Shown here: positions 13,056 to 14,208 of the stretch, piece after piece
How the letters are laid out: each line of letters starts with the position of its first letter
Numbering within the stretch: the stretch's first letter is position 1
Source: Pseudomonadota bacterium
Lineage (GTDB): Bacteria; Pseudomonadota; Alphaproteobacteria; Micropepsales; Micropepsaceae
Direction of reading: 5' to 3'
NCBI GenBank assembly: GCA_025360685.1
Contig: JANYBR010000382.1
Coordinates: 1-14,208, forward strand
Length of the DNA stretch: 14,208 bases
Program-made: the position numbers and the translations under genes
The notes under the pieces: generated by a model
Seen by the model: the letters and a program-made list of their open reading frames with translations, nothing else
Databases searched by the model: none
Told to the model about the DNA's origin: nothing

Positions 13056-14183
13056 CTAACTCTTCGCTGCGCCGTTGAAGATGTTGCGGGCTTTGGCGAG
13101 CCAACTCTCCGATGCCGGATTGCAACCCGTTTCGTTGAGCTTGTCGAATTCGCGCAGCATTTCCTTCTGCTTCTTCGACAGCTTGACCGGCGTTTCCACC
13201 ACAACCTCGACATAGAGATCGCCATGCATGCCGCCGCCACGCAGCACAGGCATGCCCTTGCCCCGCAGGCGGAACTGGCGGCCCGACTGCGTGCCTTCCG
13301 CCAACGTCACCTTGGCGCGCGCACCGTCCAGGGTGGGCACTTCGATGACGCCGCCGAGCGCCGCCATCACGAAAGAGACCGGCGCATGGCAATAAAGATC
13401 GTGGCCGTCGCGCTGGAACATCTCATGCGCCTTGACCGACAAGAAGATGTACAGATCGCCGGCCGGCCCGCCATTGAGGCCCGCCTGGCCTTCGCCGGAA
13501 AGCCGGATGCGCGTGCCTTCCTCGACACCGGCCGGGATGTCGACGCTCAAGGTGCGCTCCTTCTGGACATGGCCGGAGCCTTTGCAGGACTTGCAGGGGT
13601 TCTTGATGATGCGGCCATTGCCGCGGCATGCGGGACAGGTACGCTCGACGGTGAAGAAGCCCTGCTGCGAGCGAACCTTGCCGATACCGGAACAGGTCGG
13701 ACACTGCTCGGCATTGTGGCCCGGCTCCGCGCCGCTGCCGCCGCACGCTTCGCAGGCGACCGCGCTCGGTACCTTGATCTGGGCGTTGCGACCCTTGAAG
13801 GATTCCTCGAGCGTGACTTCCAGATTGTAGCGCAGATCGCCACCGCGATTTTGCCGCCGCGCGCGCCGTCCGCCCATGAATTCGCCGAACAGATCGTCGA
13901 ACACGTCGGTGAAGGACGAGGCGAAATCGAAGCCGCTGGGCCCGCGGCCACCCATGCCGTTTTCGAACGCGGCATGGCCAAAGTGGTCATAGGCCGCGCG
14001 CTTCTGATCGTCCTTCAGGACGTCATAGGCTTCATTGATTTCCTTGAATTTGACTTCCGCGGTGTGATCGCCCGGGTTGCGGTCGGGATGCAATTCCATC
14101 GCGAGCTTGCGGTAGCTCGCCTTCAGTTCGGTGACCGGCGCGCCCTTTGGGCAGCCGAGCACTTCGTAGTAGCAACGTTTCAT
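13056..14183 (-). CDS. dnaJ: Chaperone DnaJ (Hsp40)
   Basis: DnaJ delivers unfolded substrates to DnaK and stimulates its ATPase. The 375-residue protein has the full type I layout: J domain (1-70) with H32-P33-D34; Gly/Phe-rich linker (about 71-115) including the DVFDDLFGEFMGG segment; a zinc-binding domain with four CXXCXGXG repeats starting at C144, C161, C183 and C197; and the C-terminal substrate domain with DLYIFLSVKAHEMFQRDGHD and a GGGMHGDLYVEV segment. The N-terminus MKRCYYEVLGC has Cys at positions 4 and 11, where many DnaJ proteins have Asp and Val. The start at 14183 fits the family; no Shine-Dalgarno is obvious. dnaK would be expected just beyond the right edge but is not visible. 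A palindromic repeat lies between this gene and pmtA. Confidence 0.97.
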   Translation of the reverse strand: MKRCYYEVLGCPKGAPVTELKASYRKLAMELHPDRNPGDHTAEVKFKEINEAYDVLKDDQKRAAYDHFGHAAFENGMGGRGPSGFDFASSFTDVFDDLFGEFMGGRRARRQNRGGDLRYNLEVTLEESFKGRNAQIKVPSAVACEACGGSGAEPGHNAEQCPTCSGIGKVRSQQGFFTVERTCPACRGNGRIIKNPCKSCKGSGHVQKERTLSVDIPAGVEEGTRIRLSGEGQAGLNGGPAGDLYIFLSVKAHEMFQRDGHDLYCHAPVSFVMAALGGVIEVPTLDGARAKVTLAEGTQSGRQFRLRGKGMPVLRGGGMHGDLYVEVVVETPVKLSKKQKEMLREFDKLNETGCNPASESWLAKARNIFNGAAKS

Positions 14184-14208
14184 GGCCGAATATCGGGGAT
14201 CAGGTATC

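Overview
The window looks like chromosomal core-genome DNA from an alphaproteobacterium, most likely Rhizobiales or a neighbouring order. Support for this: high GC with G/C-ending codons throughout; a DnaJ beginning MKRCYYEVLG, a form I associate with Rhizobiales-type DnaJ; a PmtA-type phospholipid N-methyltransferase; an NDUFS6-like zf-CHCC protein; a TTAA-N7-TTAAC site matching the CtrA consensus; and dispersed paired-hairpin repeats of the kind common between alphaproteobacterial genes. The taxonomy is inferred from recognised families, not from a search. I see no mobile element, CRISPR array, tRNA or rRNA.

Layout, left to right. (1) 1-2128: pnp (polynucleotide phosphorylase), + strand, cut by the left edge so that about 8-10 N-terminal codons are missing. 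It is followed by a three-stem palindromic repeat and a weak terminator. (2) 2465-2770: a small two-helix membrane protein, +. It converges, across a 102-bp paired-hairpin repeat, on (3) a PduO-type cob(I)alamin adenosyltransferase, - (2903-3466). (4) Divergent from that, a compact + strand operon of a 58-residue zf-CHCC protein, polA (TTG start inside the previous stop codon) and lspA (overlapping the end of polA). (5) 7159-10070: a minus-strand cluster of MoeB/ThiF-like E1 enzyme, a 577-residue protein of unknown function preceded by a consensus CtrA box, and a small ASCH/PUA-like protein. (6) 10302-12297: pckA (ATP-dependent PEP carboxykinase) with its own promoter and a palindrome over the -10, then a VOC/glyoxalase-fold protein 19 nt downstream. 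(7) 12304-14183: a minus-strand pair, dnaJ then a pmtA-like methyltransferase, separated by a second 102-bp paired-hairpin repeat.

The genes cover RNA turnover (pnp), DNA replication and repair (polA), lipoprotein maturation (lspA), cofactor metabolism (adenosyltransferase, MoeB-like), gluconeogenesis (pckA), membrane phospholipid methylation (pmtA-like) and chaperone function (dnaJ). They are mostly independent housekeeping units packed tightly, with convergent stops only 6-9 bp apart in two places. I did not find a clear new multi-gene system. The best leads are the uncharacterised 577-residue protein with its CtrA-type promoter, the zf-CHCC/polA translational coupling, and the matched palindromic repeats.
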